Of a stretch of DNA of 64,000 nt, positions 1 to 11,947 are shown piece by piece. Under the pieces are notes generated by a model. That model did not search any database and was not told the DNA's origin. It worked only from the letters and a program-made list of their open reading frames with translations. The DNA is taken from NCBI GenBank assembly GCA_036768485.1, contig JAVLUZ010000167.1, positions 837,158-901,157 of the forward strand. Direction: 5' to 3'. This stretch comes from Mermis nigrescens (taxonomy: Eukaryota > Nematoda > Enoplea > Mermithida > Mermithidae). A program made the translations under genes and the position numbers. The number at the start of each line of letters is the position of its first letter. Position 1 is the stretch's first letter.

Positions 1-721
1 ACATTAAATAAAAAATTGAATCACACATTTTCCGCAATGAAACTCGATTTACCCTCCTAAAACGTAAATGCTGAACTACGATACAATTGAATACTTTTGG
101 ATATGATCTTGTGTTGCAAAAATGTAGTACTTGGAAAATCACATCATGCAATAGTTCAACAAATAATTTAGCTCCGCATGAAGAAACAGGATAGAATTAT
201 ACCTTCGACTAACATGTCGTCTCGGTTTTGCATGCTGCTTATTTTATCCTCACCAAGAGAATAATCTGGTTCAAAATTCATTTCGCCTCTTCTGGCTTCG
301 ATAATACTCTCAATATATGTCTTGCATCCACATTAGGATTTTCACAACTGCGTTTTCCTTTATTTGCCCACAACCAAGGCGGATATAGAGAGGGCAAGAA
401 GGGGGTGCAGCCACCAGACATGCCAGCATGGGGGTTGGGCATCCCATCCCTCCCAAAGTCAAAAAACTTTTGACTCCCCCCGATTTTTGGAAAATAATTG
501 AATTTTTTTCGGCCGTTTTTAGGTGTTGTTTTTGTCGTTTTTGACCAAAAATTACAAATTTTCCTGAAAATTGGTAGGGAAAGTGCTTTTTTAAGCATTG
601 GTAGCTATCTGTTTGCTCAAAAATATACATGTGCACATAGGATTTTCTACTTAAGACACTGATTTTTCAACACAGGCGCTCTATTTTTAACGTTTTTAGA
701 CTCCCAAAAAAACGTGGAAAA
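1..721. other. AT-rich intergenic sequence, no gene seen
   Basis: Short open frames exist on both strands (around 228-636), but they overlap each other, have low-complexity composition and no recognisable domain. I see no gene, RNA or clear repeat here apart from the flank of the hAT-like element that starts at 730. Confidence 0.5.
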
Positions 722-729
722 AGTGGAAA

Positions 730-2316
730 CACTGTTTTTTATTGTACGAGCTCTTTGTACATGTACAAAGATCTCCGGAAAAGTCTTTGCACGAGTGAAA
801 ATTTTTGTACATATAACGTATGCTATTGAATGTACACACATTTTTACATACTACTAGATTGTTATCTGGGATCCGCAGCGCTTCGCGAAAGGTGTAACTT
901 TGTCCTAAATTCAGCTGGTTATATTAGTTCGGCCCGAAACGCCAAAATTTTCATGAGTCTTAGGTTGAAATTACAACATAAAATTCGACTCAATAAGTTA
1001 AAATAACTTGTGTTGCACAATTATAAATAAAGCAATTGCAATATGCTGAGTGAATCTCATAATAGACACCGATTTGCTTATGAATTCAATGCAACGCAAA
1101 GATAAAAGAGTCAATTTTATCTTCAAACGGCAGAAAACAGTGCAAAGTTGTTTAATAGTTCTCTTTTTCGCATAAAATCTTTATAAAACAGTAGAAATAG
1201 ATGTAAAAGATGCTTAAATCTGTACAAAGATGCGGAGTAAGTTAAGAATATGGTACTTTCAGGATACTATGAAATAAACTCCAGAAGAGCGGATTTTTTT
1301 GCTCATTACTTAGAAACATGTTGAAAGAAAGCGCGGAAAAAATATTCATCCGTCTATGATCAATATTACAAAAGCTATGGGTTTCGTTAATCAGCCTCTT
1401 CTCGACCTACGCAAGCATCTACTCGACCAAGTATTTGAAGATTCAAACAACTGAATGCAGAATCACATGTAGATATCCAATTTACGTCGATATAAGCATC
1501 TATACATCGACCTAAGCATCTATACATCTACCTAAGCATCTATACATCGACCTAAGCATCTATACATCGATCTAAGCATCTATACATCGACCTAAGCATC
1601 TATACATTGACCTGAGCGGGAGCGACCTCGACCTAAGCAGCTTGAGACACCTTTTCAGATATACTAAGCCTAAGCCTAAGTATATCAGAAGCAAAAAACT
1701 CAGATTTTCCTATATCTTATCAAGTAAGACCGAAAAACAAGCAAAAAAATTGAAAATTTTGAGTTTTTTTTTAAATTTCGAACAGCTTTTCACGCCTTTT
1801 TTCTTGTTTCTCCTTCATTGCTATGCTTCCTTCCATAATTTCAGCCCATATTATTTATTGCTGACAAATGTGTTAGTCCTTGGATCAAGCCGTTCAATCA
1901 TCCCACCCAACACTCAAATCGACAGTTGCCTGCAACTTTGCAAGTATGGCTCAGATTTTCACCAAATTTTTTTCCCGCGCTTCAATTTATCATGTTCTAC
2001 CAGTTTGGCACAAAAATTTCGGCATTCCGTATTCGTTTTGCTCCTTTTCTAAAAGTACTATATTCTCAACTTCAGCCCAAAGATGCTTAAAGATAGATTT
2101 TCGAGTGTTTAATGCCAGCGCTTGGAGCTAAATACAATGTGATAATAATCTTCGGCGCGAAGCGCCTGAAATTTTTGAAATTTTGCTAAAAAATACTCAA
2201 AAAAGTGTTAAAATTACTATTACTTTGCTCAAAAAGTCTTTGTACGTTGTAAAAAGATGGCTTTGAAAATCTTTGTACGGGCCTCAAAATCTTTGTCTCG
2301 TACAAAAAAAACAGTG
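730..2316. mobile_element. Non-autonomous hAT-like DNA transposon (1.59 kb)
   Basis: The ends are inverted repeats: left CACTGTTTTTTATTGTACG, right the complement of CACTGTTTTTTTTGTACG. They are flanked by identical 8-bp target duplications AGTGGAAA at 722-729 and 2317-2324. CA...TG ends and an 8-bp duplication are hallmarks of the hAT superfamily. Subterminal sequence is full of 'ctttgtac' words on both sides. The interior has no transposase, only a 20-bp minisatellite and an unsupported frame (1642-2052). A shorter relative lies at 48849-49288. Confidence 0.8.
1481..1615. repeat. 20-bp minisatellite
   Basis: Six to seven tandem copies of a 20-bp unit (gcatctatacatcgacctaa) with few mismatches. 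Related words (gacctaagca) reappear near 1395-1430, 1628 and 23690-23730, so the unit, or the element carrying it, is dispersed. Confidence 0.9.
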
Positions 2317-2324
2317 AGTGGAAA

Positions 2325-3170
2325 GAAATTTTGGGTCTGGTCTATAATGTCAACCTAATTGCTGGGAAAAAACGGTGCTTGCGTTCCTGACAAGACAAGG
2401 CTTTTTCCCGAAAATAAAAGCGAAAATTTTCTCAGAGATCTTACAAAATACTTAGATATTACTTAGACCGTTCCCAAAATGAACAAACAAAGTCATTACC
2501 GGGAGCCACGTGAGGCATATTGTACTCGAAGTAAACATTCCGATGATATGCGGTACTCAGCGACTTAGTCCGGCCGGTAAAACTCAACAGTGGATCAAAA
2601 ATATTACATATGTTATAAACATTAATACCTCAATTTCCTAACTGATTGATTATATAATTCACAAAAGACGTTCAAAGAAAGTGTCAAACATATCTTGAAT
2701 AGATGATTTCGGAACCTGCCAAACGACTTGCATTTTGCAGTTTTAGAAAAAATAGGCTTAAAGCCTTTTCTAAAGCATCGCCTGATAATAAAAGAAAAGC
2801 AGTTTTCTTGACTACATGCTGCTTGACAGATGTCAGCGCACAACTTGCATGCTAGGCTCATAGTTAGCTGCTATTCACAGAAAAATAAGTAGAAACTGGC
2901 AGCAGAAGCCAACTCTCTAGACGATCAATATTATCAGTTTCATCTTATTCAATTACTGTAATAAAATCGTTGGCTAAGTAGCTTGTGTCTCTAAAGTTTT
3001 TAAGTTCATCAATAAAATTTTTAGGTTGATTCTACAAATCCACGAACCACGCCCAAAGCTTTTCAAGTGAATAAAAAAGTTAATCACTTACATAAGAATT
3101 TCAATCACCTCGACAATGCCCCAAAATGAACATATAAATGTATATGTCGATCCTACATGCAGGCGATATT
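2325..3170. other. Intergenic, nothing recognised
   Basis: No domain-bearing reading frame. The 79-codon minus-strand frame at 2622-2861 has no features that support it. The right edge abuts the decayed Polinton. Confidence 0.4.
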
Positions 3171-3179
3171 TTTAAGTTG

Positions 3180-3470
3180 ATACGACAAATTTTTTTTACA
3201 GTGCACTTTTTATGGTTTTCACAAGATTGTTTATAATTAAGTACCTGGCTTGAGGAATCAGATTTTTATTGCATAAAATTTTTTAAATCATAAAATCGTA
3301 TCATGTTCTGATTTTCAACTATATTATGCCAGGTGTTTGTATAGATTATTTCCTATTTCCCACTCACCATTGATCATTATGTGTCTAGGCAGTTTTGTAA
3401 TAAAGGAAGAGGCGGTATTTGATTCTTGAGAATTGCTCGGAAGCGTCATGCAAAACTGTTTAGGATGCAT
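3180..3470 (-). pseudogene. Polinton last structural gene, 5' fragment
   Basis: From the ATG at 3470 the minus strand encodes a protein that begins with the LPSNSQE motif seen at the start of the gene at 45980, followed by similar residues through the 'NTWHN...ENQNMI' type region. The fragment ends after roughly 95 codons with frameshifts and then unrelated DNA. It is inactive. The match to the better-preserved copy fixes both identity and start. Confidence 0.75.
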
Positions 3471-3481
3471 GTTAGTGTCCT

Positions 3482-3884
3482 TCACATTTTCTCTAAGTAT
3501 TTATAGATTTCAGGCATGCATTGATTTCACAATTTTTTTGAATGAAACACCTTTTGTACAAAAATGCAGAAGTAATAGATACCGCATGATGTAGAGAAAA
3601 GCCCTTGAACCCTCAAATTATTGTACATGACGCAGCATTTTCCTCAATATATTCTCCATGCTCATACAGTTGCTGGCCATATTTATCAAAGTAATCACAG
3701 CATCTTACGACTGAAAAATATGGCAACCCAGTGCTATCACGGCTCATTACTAAAATCCAAATTGACTATTAGCGCAGCATAGTAGTGGTATAGGCGGAAG
3801 GCAATCAATAGGGAAGACGCCCAGTAAAATTCTGTTTACACCAGGATCAGCGCCTAGATTCTTCAGAATTTCAAAAGTGTTCAT
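3482..3884 (-). pseudogene. Adenain-type cysteine protease, decayed Polinton copy
   Basis: Starts at the ATG at 3884, directly after the major-capsid remnant, as in the second Polinton. Recognisable pieces are the MNTFEILK-like start, the 'LLGVFPID.LPP' stretch, a 'CDYFDKYG'-like stretch around the acid residue, and a 'GLFST.CG' stretch near the catalytic cysteine. Several frameshifts separate these pieces. The family processes capsid precursors in adenoviruses and related elements. This copy is dead. Confidence 0.7.
3498..3505 (-). promoter_or_regulatory. TATAAATA box of the remnant's last structural gene
   Basis: Perfect TATAAATA on the minus strand, starting 35 nt upstream of the ATG at 3470. 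It lies inside the final codons of the protease gene, where it encodes I-Y-K-Y. The same overlap exists in the other Polinton at 45948-45955. Confidence 0.7.
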
Positions 3885-3889
3885 TTTGA

Positions 3890-5146
3890 AGCATTATAAT
3901 CGTAAAATGAATTGCGTTTTTTATCAATCATAATCAAACTATAAAATTCAGCATATATAATAATTTATACTCCTGACTCTAGTGAATCATCCGCAAATTT
4001 GACATTTATACTTGTCCTTCACGCACTAGATCCCAATGCCCACTATTGTCTGCATCTGGCATCGGGTCAAACACAAAGAAGCAATGACTTGTCTTAAACT
4101 CATTGTGGCTAGTGAAATTGCCTTAATTATCATGATCAATATCAAGTGCATCATACATCTGATTGAATGCCTGAATAAACTGATCATGCTTGAATGATTC
4201 CTTCAGGAATGAGTTTGCCCTCCACATGTTACTCTTACATCATAAACGCTGCCTCAAAATGTGTCTCTCCTTGAACACAAGCAAAAACCAGTTGTCTTGA
4301 CAGCAGGCCTGTAAACAATGTAAAATTGGGCCTTTCTCTTGAAGGGTTGGACACGTGCATGTTTGTCATGATGACCCGTTTTATAGGATATTTAGCAGTA
4401 TATGCTAACAATGTTTGCTCCAGAGCTAAACTCACGCTTTCCAAACCTTCTACTTTCCGCATGAACAATTCCATTAATAAAACATTGAGATCTTTTGGAA
4501 TATCTTCAAAGCACTGTAGGACAAAATTATTGTTGTTTCTGTGTAATTCTAGGCAAAAATCTGTGAAATTAAGTAAATATCTGACTGGTGAGAACATGTC
4601 AATGTTTAAAGGCACAGATACTTCCACAATATTTGACACTTTGAACAATTCCACACATTCTTTGAAGCCTTTATTATCTGCAGTGTCCACATTAGCCCCA
4701 CCTTCTTGCAAAATATAGTGCGGACTGAACATGAGACTATTTCGCATCACAATTATAATTTAATTATGTCTTAAAGTATGATATTTAGGCATATAAATCA
4801 ACGCTGTCAAATACTAATCGGCTGCCTAAAAAGCATTTGATTTGCTTGAAGAATGTTTTGCCTATAAGATTGATTGGTGCATAATTTGGTACTGCAGCTC
4901 CTGTTGCGAGCATTGACTTTTTAATCCGTAGTGCCATGTATATATAAGTCCTGTTCATTTGCATATAGTGAGGATCGGGTTTGATCCTAATTCATATGGG
5001 CATTCATTTGTTATAGAGTGCATAGGCTGTACTTCATCCCAAAATCCTCTTTTCATAGCAACTTGGATAGGAGGTAGGAGGGACTGTGAAAAGATCCACT
5101 TCTAGATTTTTGTACTTAAATTAAATTTCATGTATATTAGAGCCAT
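3890..5146 (-). pseudogene. Polinton major capsid protein remnant
   Basis: The longest surviving frame (4235-4750) matches the middle of the gene at 44269-45549: shared motifs include a 'DMF....YLLNFT' stretch, 'AKYPIKRV' and 'NFTLFTGLLSRQLVF'. The N-terminus (ATG at 5146, 'LDLFTVPP') and C-terminus ('DNSGHWDLVREG') are also recognisable, but stops and shifts separate them. The family is the double jelly-roll capsid protein of Polintons, assigned here from family knowledge. It is non-functional. Confidence 0.75.
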
Positions 5147-5149
5147 TTT

Positions 5150-5530
5150 TTGAATTAGTTCAGTAAATGCATCATCATTATTCATTTTATAGACTTTTGA
5201 TGCTTGCCTAAACCTTTCCCAGACATAGCGATTGATGCCTCATCTGAAAATTGTGCCGCCTCATGCTTGGAATGTTCTTTGGCAGACTAAAATAATGGTT
5301 TCCCTTGTGCAACATGAGATGCAATATTAGCTCCTGCTGCTAATGCACTTTTCCCAAATGATCTTAACATGGGCACAGCCATTCTAAATAACAATTTGAA
5401 GAAATGCCTAACCCGCCACCTCGCTGGTATGGTACACCTCTACCCTTCTAGGCCGTACCCTATTTGTACTGCCTGTTCTGCATAATATTGTGGCCAAAGC
5501 GCCACTGTTTCCAGGATTGAATTAAATATG
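5150..5530 (-). pseudogene. pVI-like Polinton protein, remnant
   Basis: The minus strand encodes a Gly/Tyr-rich start, a 'GIPYQRGG'-like motif, and then 'AVPMLRSFGKSALAAGANIASHV', shown here only as a landmark; the second Polinton has the same layout at 43865-44306. Stops are present (for example after the GKPLF motif). The gene precedes the capsid gene as in the other copy. Confidence 0.65.
5184..5191 (-). promoter_or_regulatory. TATA box (TATAAAAT) of the remnant capsid gene
   Basis: TATAAAAT in the context 'aagtctataaaat', starting 45 nt before the capsid ATG at 5146. The second Polinton has 'aagtctataaatac' at the corresponding place, 38 nt before its capsid ATG. The seventh base differs from the octamer used elsewhere. 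Confidence 0.6.
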
Positions 5531-5589
5531 CATTTTAGTTTTTCTATTTCTACAAAATTTATCTATTAATAGATATTATTCATTCTAGG

Positions 5590-6745
5590 AAAAGTCGCAT
5601 TCACAGGCAACTCTGCTCTTACGTTTCTTATTAGTTATACTCCCAAGTGGGGCGTTTGAACGCCTAAGGACTCTAGCCAACTCTTTTGCACCAATTTAAG
5701 CAGGTACTGTTTTACAATCACGTGTGAAGTCATGTACCACGTTGTTTACACTGTACAATGAAGATTGATTTCTGATTCGCAAGTTGAAAATTTCCTGAAT
5801 TTTGTAATGAGATTGCAGCTTAAACCAAGAAGAATTGGAAGATGAGCAATAGCTCAAATGAAAGAGCACAAAATTATCTAACTATTTTGCTATAAACCGA
5901 CTAATTTTGTACGAACTGTCAAAAGTAATGTTTGAAAAACCGGATTTCTACAGTATACACCTAAAAAACATGCAAATTTGGGCCTTCAAACGTTAATAAC
6001 TTTACGAGTTTTTAAGATAAGAGCGTGAAACCTAGCAAAATAGTTGCGTTTTAAAGAGTACTATCCAAAAAGTATAAATTTTAGTTATAACAGTATGTGG
6101 TTCTTTCTGCAATCTCAAAAAACCTCTAATCTAGAGGTGGAAATCTTCAATGGTTTTTGACTTTTTACAAATTTCTCTCAGTTTTCTGCATGTAAATTGA
6201 GTTCTTTTTTATATAATATGAGGAATAAGATATCATCTGATAGGTCATACAACGCTGAATCTAATAAGCACAAATTCGTTATAATTTACGCACTTTGCGC
6301 ACAACTATGAGCCTATGAACAATAATTTATCAGTTTAAAGTGAAAACAATGTGACTAAACCAACAATATTAGTACCAGAAATTTTTCAGCCCATCAATTA
6401 CAATCTCACCTCATGATTCAATGTCTATATTAGGATTGTCATTAATATGCTGTAATAGCCGTTTCGCATTTGGCTGTAAGGTTTTTCGTATACCAGCTGT
6501 AATTTCTTTGTTTCCTATTGATTTTTGTGGACCAAGAGATAGTTACTTGTATGCTTTTGCTCTTCCAGCAATCGACTAAATTTGTTCAGAATTTGGTTAT
6601 ATTTTATCATCTTCAAGCCTCGATGATGAATTATTGTCATTCAAGTATTTAATGCATCTCCCAATCTAGGGCGTTCTGATTTTTGATCCACTGCTTTACT
6701 TTGTTCAGCAACATCTGCTGTCACCAGAATCATTTTTGGATTGCT
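5590..6745 (-). pseudogene. Conserved Polinton protein (counterpart of 43259-43846), interrupted
   Basis: It begins around 6745 with 'MILVTADVAEQSKAVD', matching 'MILIPAEISKRYKPVD' of the other copy. It continues with 'IKYNQILNKFSRLLEEQK' and, after an inserted element and scrambled sequence, ends near 5600 with 'KELARVLRRSNAPLGS' against 'KELLKVFNRTNVPLES'. Frameshifts and the 5808-6117 insertion destroy it. Function of the family is unknown to me; position suggests a virion component. Confidence 0.65.
5808..6117. mobile_element. Small inverted-repeat element inside the Polinton remnant
   Basis: Both ends read tgagattgcag (left direct, right as tgcaatctca), and an inner word aactattttgcta is also present in inverted orientation. 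It is about 310 bp with no coding capacity. It splits the conserved Polinton gene. I could not find a clean target duplication. Confidence 0.5.
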
Positions 6746-6900
6746 AGGATATCGATTGGTGTGATAAAATATTGGATTGCAGCTGATCTGCTGGGTTTGT
6801 GAAAAGAAGTGTAGAATCTGAATTTGGCAGTCCCTGTTTCTCTTGAATGTACGTCCATGTCTGATTATCAGATTGCATCCTGAATCCAATATTTTCCTAC
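6745..6900 (-). pseudogene. Packaging ATPase C-terminal fragment
   Basis: A short stretch encodes 'LLFTNPADQLQ' and 'RYPSNPK', matching 'VLFKNPADQLQ' and 'LYPTNPK' near the end of the ATPase at 42263-42817. It is joined directly to the next Polinton gene, so the ATPase tail and the pX-like gene were deleted. Confidence 0.65.
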
Positions 6901-7139
6901 ATGTTCTGTTTGAGTTTACAACGCAACCAGTGTACTGATCAAAAGTTAGCCAATTGATTTTTTTATTAATCTTTTACTGCTGATGTTAATTTTTCCTGTC
7001 AAGTTGTCAAAAACGTTTTTCAAAATTGATCTTTGCTAAAGTTATTGCACTTTTATGCATTTTGTCTTCATTTCCTAGAAATAAAAACCAAACTTGCGCG
7101 CCCAAAAAAACGCAAGTTTTCGCCAAAAATGGTGTATGG

Positions 7140-7379
7140 TGGTCAAAAGTTTTCTGACTTTAGAGGGGTTAGGTATGCACCCTCCAGTAACCAAAATACC
7201 CCTCCCCAGAATTCAATTCCTGAATTTTTTTGTTTTTTCCGCAATATTTTGATGCCAATGAAAAGTGCTCGATGAGAAACATTGAAAAATGGTGTTTTTC
7301 GCCATAACACCATTTTTAGGCATTTTTTGACTTTTGAAAAATCTTGCAGCCCCAGAATGTTGATGCTGCCCACCTATGG
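7140..7379. mobile_element. hAT-type MITE family A, degraded copy
   Basis: Shares with the better copies (37388-37643 and 55026-55309) the core 'ccaatg(g)a(t/a)agtgctcgatgagaaac', a 'gtgtttttcgccataacacc' stretch and the end 'gctgcccacctatgg'. The left end is eroded. Confidence 0.65.
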
Positions 7380-8177
7380 AGGGATACATGCCGCAGGGCA
7401 AAAGTTTTTACGTCAGTCTGGACCAACTTTTAATGAAATAATTAAAAACCGTAAGAAAAACGCTGTTTGAAAGTGTATTCTGTTGAATGTCTCATACGGC
7501 AAAAGTCGAATTTTAATCAAATTTCTCATATTTCTTGGTGATGGTTTACCTCACAGTAGAATTTTAAGAAAATTAACGAATTAATTCTGATGATACCCAA
7601 TTTAGGGTTTTTATCTCTTTCACAGCATCACAGCTTAGATGTTTATCCCCAAACATGGCTCCCGGGGTGTGTTAGACCTCTAACTTCGAATCAGCAACTC
7701 AAAATTGTTTAAAGGGTACCTAAAACAGCAAAAACTGCTTCAAGAAATTACAGAAGGTTCAGAAAAATATGACTGATCAGTGAGGACGAGCTCTAGTAAG
7801 TCAAATTAAATATATCAACTTATTAATGCTCTTGGTATAAACTAACGTGCATGCAATGCAATTCACTTGAAAGCAGTAACCACCACTCGGTTTTCGAAAG
7901 TGATGATACGATTTCGGAATTTTTTATTTCTGACGCTAAATTTTATGTCTATTTACAATGCAAATAAACTTTATTTTACTCTTTTGTGCTATTTGCAATG
8001 CCCTATAATGGTCAAACGAGCCGTAAAATGTAGCAAGTGACTTTAATGAAATGAGCGTAATCATGCGATTCATTGCAAAGTGATGAAAGAAGTATGCTGA
8101 GCTGAAATCGTAAATTTTACTGAATGTGGCGATTTAAAATAGATACATGTTGGTAACTTGGTCATCATGATATCTGC
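7380..8177. other. Intergenic, nothing recognised
   Basis: No supported frame, RNA or repeat between the MITE copy and the inverted-repeat element beginning at 8178. Confidence 0.4.
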
Positions 8178-9403
8178 ACTAGCAAGAAAAAATGCTCCGA
8201 TGGAACAAAAAAGGAAGAATATACTTCGAACAAAGGAATTATCAAGGGCGTAAAAGGAGGGGACTATAAAAAGCTCCTATCTACAAATGTCACAAAATTT
8301 GTTAAAACTCAGAAATTTCCTAAACAAAGAAAAAATGAAAGTAAGTAAATCAAAGAAAAGCGGCCTGCAGAAGAAAGCAGCATCCAGTCGAACAAAGATA
8401 AAACATTGGGTTAGATAACTGAACCACTCACTCTGCAAAAGCAGATATCGCCATAGCTGAGCAGCGCCATGCTTGCAATATTTTTCTGGGTCAAAAAATA
8501 GTAATTAGTGGTATGTTGGAAAAATGGCAATTTTCGACGTTTCTGATTGAACACTGGTGAATACTCCCTAACCTCTCATGCCTAATGATTATCAGTTTAC
8601 ATGTAGGCAGGAATATAAATCCGGGTGGTCTGGTGGGATTAAACGACAGAAGAGTACTGAATGGACGCATGCATTATATAGAAATCACAGTCTTTTGTTG
8701 CGGTATCGCAAAGAATCACAGGATATAACTTTTTGTAATATTTATCTAGCCACAATATCGAACAAATTAACGTTGCGAGTGATTAGCAAAAACGCAGATT
8801 TGAGATTTATTTTATAAGCTTTATATTAAGTATTGGACACCTTACCTAGACGTCAGGTGGTTTGGGGAGTATGCACCCCAAGGCAAAATACCCAACAAGA
8901 AAACGCAAATACCCAACAACACTCTCCAGAATTCAATTTTTTGAATCTTTCTGCTCTTTTGGTTTTTTTGGTAGGTACCAATAGATAGAGCTCGACAAGA
9001 AACGTTCAAAAATGGAGTTTTTCTTCGCCATAGCACTATTTTTAAGGCCAATATTCCAATTTGAAAACCCCCACAGAATTTTGGAACTGCCCACTGTATG
9101 GTGGACAATATGAGAAGGTTCACCTATTTTTTTCAGAGGCCGCAGAATATACTTCGATTTTTGCGTTGCTTAGAAAAGTCTGATTTTTTTAGCAGATCTT
9201 GCAGTTTTAAGCACAGGTAGGTTTTTTCTTTGATTTACTTACTTTCATTTTTTCTTTGTTTAGGAAATTTCTGAGTTTTAGCAAATTTTGTGACATTTGT
9301 AGATAGGAGATTTTTCTAGTCCCCTCCTTTTACGTCCTTGATAATTCTTTGTTCCAAGTATATTCTACCTTTTTTGTTCCCTCGAGCATTTTTTCTTGCT
9401 AGT
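8178..9403. mobile_element. Non-autonomous element family B with ~180-bp inverted repeats
   Basis: 8178-8356 and 9225-9403 are inverted copies, starting actagcaagaaaaaatgctc on each strand. The interior lacks a transposase and carries a family A MITE (8849-9101). Other copies or ends lie at 61188-62131, 48240-48425 and 51170-51297, so this is a dispersed family. Target duplication not resolved. Confidence 0.75.
8849..9101. mobile_element. hAT-type MITE family A copy nested in family B element
   Basis: Contains the family words (ggtttggggagtatgcacccc, gagctcgacaagaaacg, the end actgcccactgtatgg). It sits inside the 8178-9403 element. Confidence 0.65.
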
Positions 9404-10814
9404 ACCCAACTTTTTGTTAGCGAAATATAGTAGTTATTCCTATCTTTGTCAGTGTTGTAGCCAATGTCATTAGGTACTGCTTCCATCTTAGCAATTTATA
9501 CTTGCATTCGCATTCGCTTCAACTCACCATATCAATACCCGCATTAACACTACGTACAAGTAATTGAGCTTATTCAACAAGTCAAAGAACGACAAATCAA
9601 TTACCTGCGGATCAAAGCATTTATGATAAATTTACATGTGTATGATAATGTAACCAACACTTATAACAATTTTAAAGCAAACCATTATGAATGCGGAGCA
9701 ATATGCATGAATAACAATTTTTGAATCACTGTACTCAAAAAACCGAAGTGATTTCTAGCTGAAGCAACAATCAAAATATTGTACTTAACAATTACATGAC
9801 ACATGAATGTTTACTTTTCAAAACTATATTACTCTAGGCAAATCTTTCAATCGTTTCTGCGGTCACTTGATAATGAGCTGAAAATTAATTCTCATGCACA
9901 GAATTACATGGAAATACATAAGACTGTAGCATCAACAGTAAGCCAAAACCTACTATTCTAATCGTTATATGACCACTTTTTGAAAAGCGTCATTGTAAAC
10001 AAACGCGCCCAACTGGCATCTCACACTTGCTTTATTGTTTTTTTGAATTTAAGAAAAATATTATGTTTTTGTAAGGCTCTAGGTCAAAAAGTTCATATGC
10101 AGTGTTTACTTACATACACAGAATGCACAGAAGATTTTAGTCGGATGCGTAAATCTGATATTATGCGGTTATTACAATCCACATTTATAAAGACATCACA
10201 TCTCAATAATGGTCTGATGACAAATTAACATAAGGTGTAAAAGAGTTTACACCACTGTTGTGTAAAAAATGTGTCTAACCGACTTCTCACACTTGATTCC
10301 TTAAAAATTTCTAGTCATAAGGAAAAAATTAGGTTTCGCAAGGCTCTAAAATGAAGATTAATATGTAGTGTAAACGATATGTTAACACCTAGTGTAAAGA
10401 GGATTTTAGTCAGAATCGTTATTTTATTATTGCTTCGATATTACGACCAACTTTCATGAAAATAGTAAGTCTCCATAATGTTGTAAGGATAAATTAACAT
10501 TGGTTTAAACCACTTTACTGAACTGTTGAGTGTAAACATACGCGCCAAAATTGCGTATCGAATTTGGTTTCAGATTCATTTACAGACTTGAGAATCATGT
10601 CCTTGACTCATAACCGAAGAAGCTGGCAGAAAAAGAACAAGACAGAAACCTGTATAAAGCACCCCATTCTTGACTTTACACTCGCTTAATATTGGATTTA
10701 TGACATACGCAATTTGCTATGACATACACACCATATAAGGCACTTTATTTTTTATTCTATTGTACCTATCCTGACTTCTGAAAGCGAGAAAGCGGCGAAC
10801 AAAACCCAAACAAA
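9404..10814. other. Intergenic with degenerate tandem repeat
   Basis: About 9990-10510 holds two diverged copies of a roughly 260-bp unit. Both contain '...ctcacacttg...', 'caaggctcta' type words, a 'gattttagtc' word, and 'aaattaacat' followed by a tgtaaa/tttacac core. No gene is seen in the rest. Confidence 0.5.
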
Positions 10815-10818
10815 GACA
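10815..10818. repeat. Gypsy target-site duplication, left (GACA)
   Basis: GACA directly before the TGTCA start of the 5' LTR. The partner is at 22044-22047. Confidence 0.7.
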
Positions 10819-11421
10819 TGTCATGGCAAACGACTTTTTGTACGATATAATTGCTATATTAATTTTTATTATTCATTTGATTTTGGTAATGAAACGCGCT
10901 AATTTAGAAGTGTAAATTATTACCGTAACGTTCTCAACTTTGAGTCTAAATGCATACTGTACTGTATATTATATCGCATTCGTTGAATAGCTTGGCTTGG
11001 CAGTGCGCATGTAAAGAATGGTAATCGATGAAGAAGGCGTAAAACTACTGTAGGTGAGTTATAGACACACACAATGACGACAGAGAGCGGATTAGGTGTT
11101 ATATTTCAGACACAACAAAAAAGTTGACTCGAGCGAAGTGAAAGCCAGACAAAACGGCTGGGAATCCAAAAGTAAGTTCAATCTAAATCCGAGCACTAAA
11201 CAGAACTGTTATAAAATAATGTATCAATTAGCATAAAGCGATACACTGAGGAATAGGTGGAAATAGCATCACAGAATGCGTAAATCCCTTTAAACACAGT
11301 GATACGCTTTACAATGAAGTTGATACAAAAAGCGGTGAGACCAGAAACGGAGTAGAAAGTATGGCAGAAGCGGGAGCTTAAAAGGGGTCAAAAGGACGAA
11401 GTTTGATTCAAAACAACAAGT

Positions 11422-11947
11422 GAGTCAATTTCTGTAAGAATCAACATAGCGATGTAGTAAGGGCGGACAGTTAGAATATAACCTGTCCTCATTTTGACGT
11501 ATCTTGTACAGTTTTTTATTCTGAGCAACATGGTGTAAAGCGTTTTGTACAAAAACCATTTTTCGCTTGAACAATCAACCTCAGAGTTTGAAAAATCGAC
11601 ACTTTTTTCGAAAAAGAGTAGATTTACTTTTATGACTATAACTTCTTAACAACGCAAGATATTAGAGTCAATACTTTTTTAAATGAAAGAGCAAGATTTT
11701 GGCTTTTGAATCATCACTTTGATAAGTCACACAAGTTTGACGGGTTGAGAAATTATGTAAGACTGAATATAAAAAAGTTTGACTATGTGCACTAAAAAAT
11801 TTCACATTTTGTCCTATAACTCCTATACGAGATGCGGGTGATTCCCAAAATTTTAGTATGATATGCCACTTAGATGTGACATATATTTGGCAAAAAATTA
11901 AAAAAAAATTAAAGGGCCACTTTTTGAGCAATGAGTCTTCATGCAAG
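11422..11947. repeat. Left terminal inverted repeat of the 3.1-kb element
   Basis: Pairs with 14057-14566. Contains the words gagcaacatggtg, aaagcgttttgtac and ttgagcaatgagtcttcatg, all found inverted at the other end. Confidence 0.85.

Larger units (their letters stand above)
3180..6900 (-). mobile_element. Decayed Polinton/Maverick remnant, minus strand
   Basis: Reading the minus strand from 6900 to 3180 gives the same gene order as the intact-ended Polinton at 38266-47977: ATPase tail, conserved protein (counterpart of 43259-43846), pVI-like protein, major capsid, adenain-type protease, last structural gene. The pX-like gene is missing between the first two. All genes carry stops or frameshifts. 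No integrase, TBP, polymerase or terminal repeat is recognisable, so both ends are lost. It is an independent, older insertion of the same family, useful for comparing promoters. Confidence 0.85.

Noticed and set aside
1481..1615. CRISPR-like array
   Set aside because: Units are directly adjacent 20-mers without spacers; it is a minisatellite in a eukaryotic sequence.
1642..2052. 136-codon plus-strand frame
   Set aside because: Low-complexity, lies inside a non-autonomous hAT-like element, no domain features.
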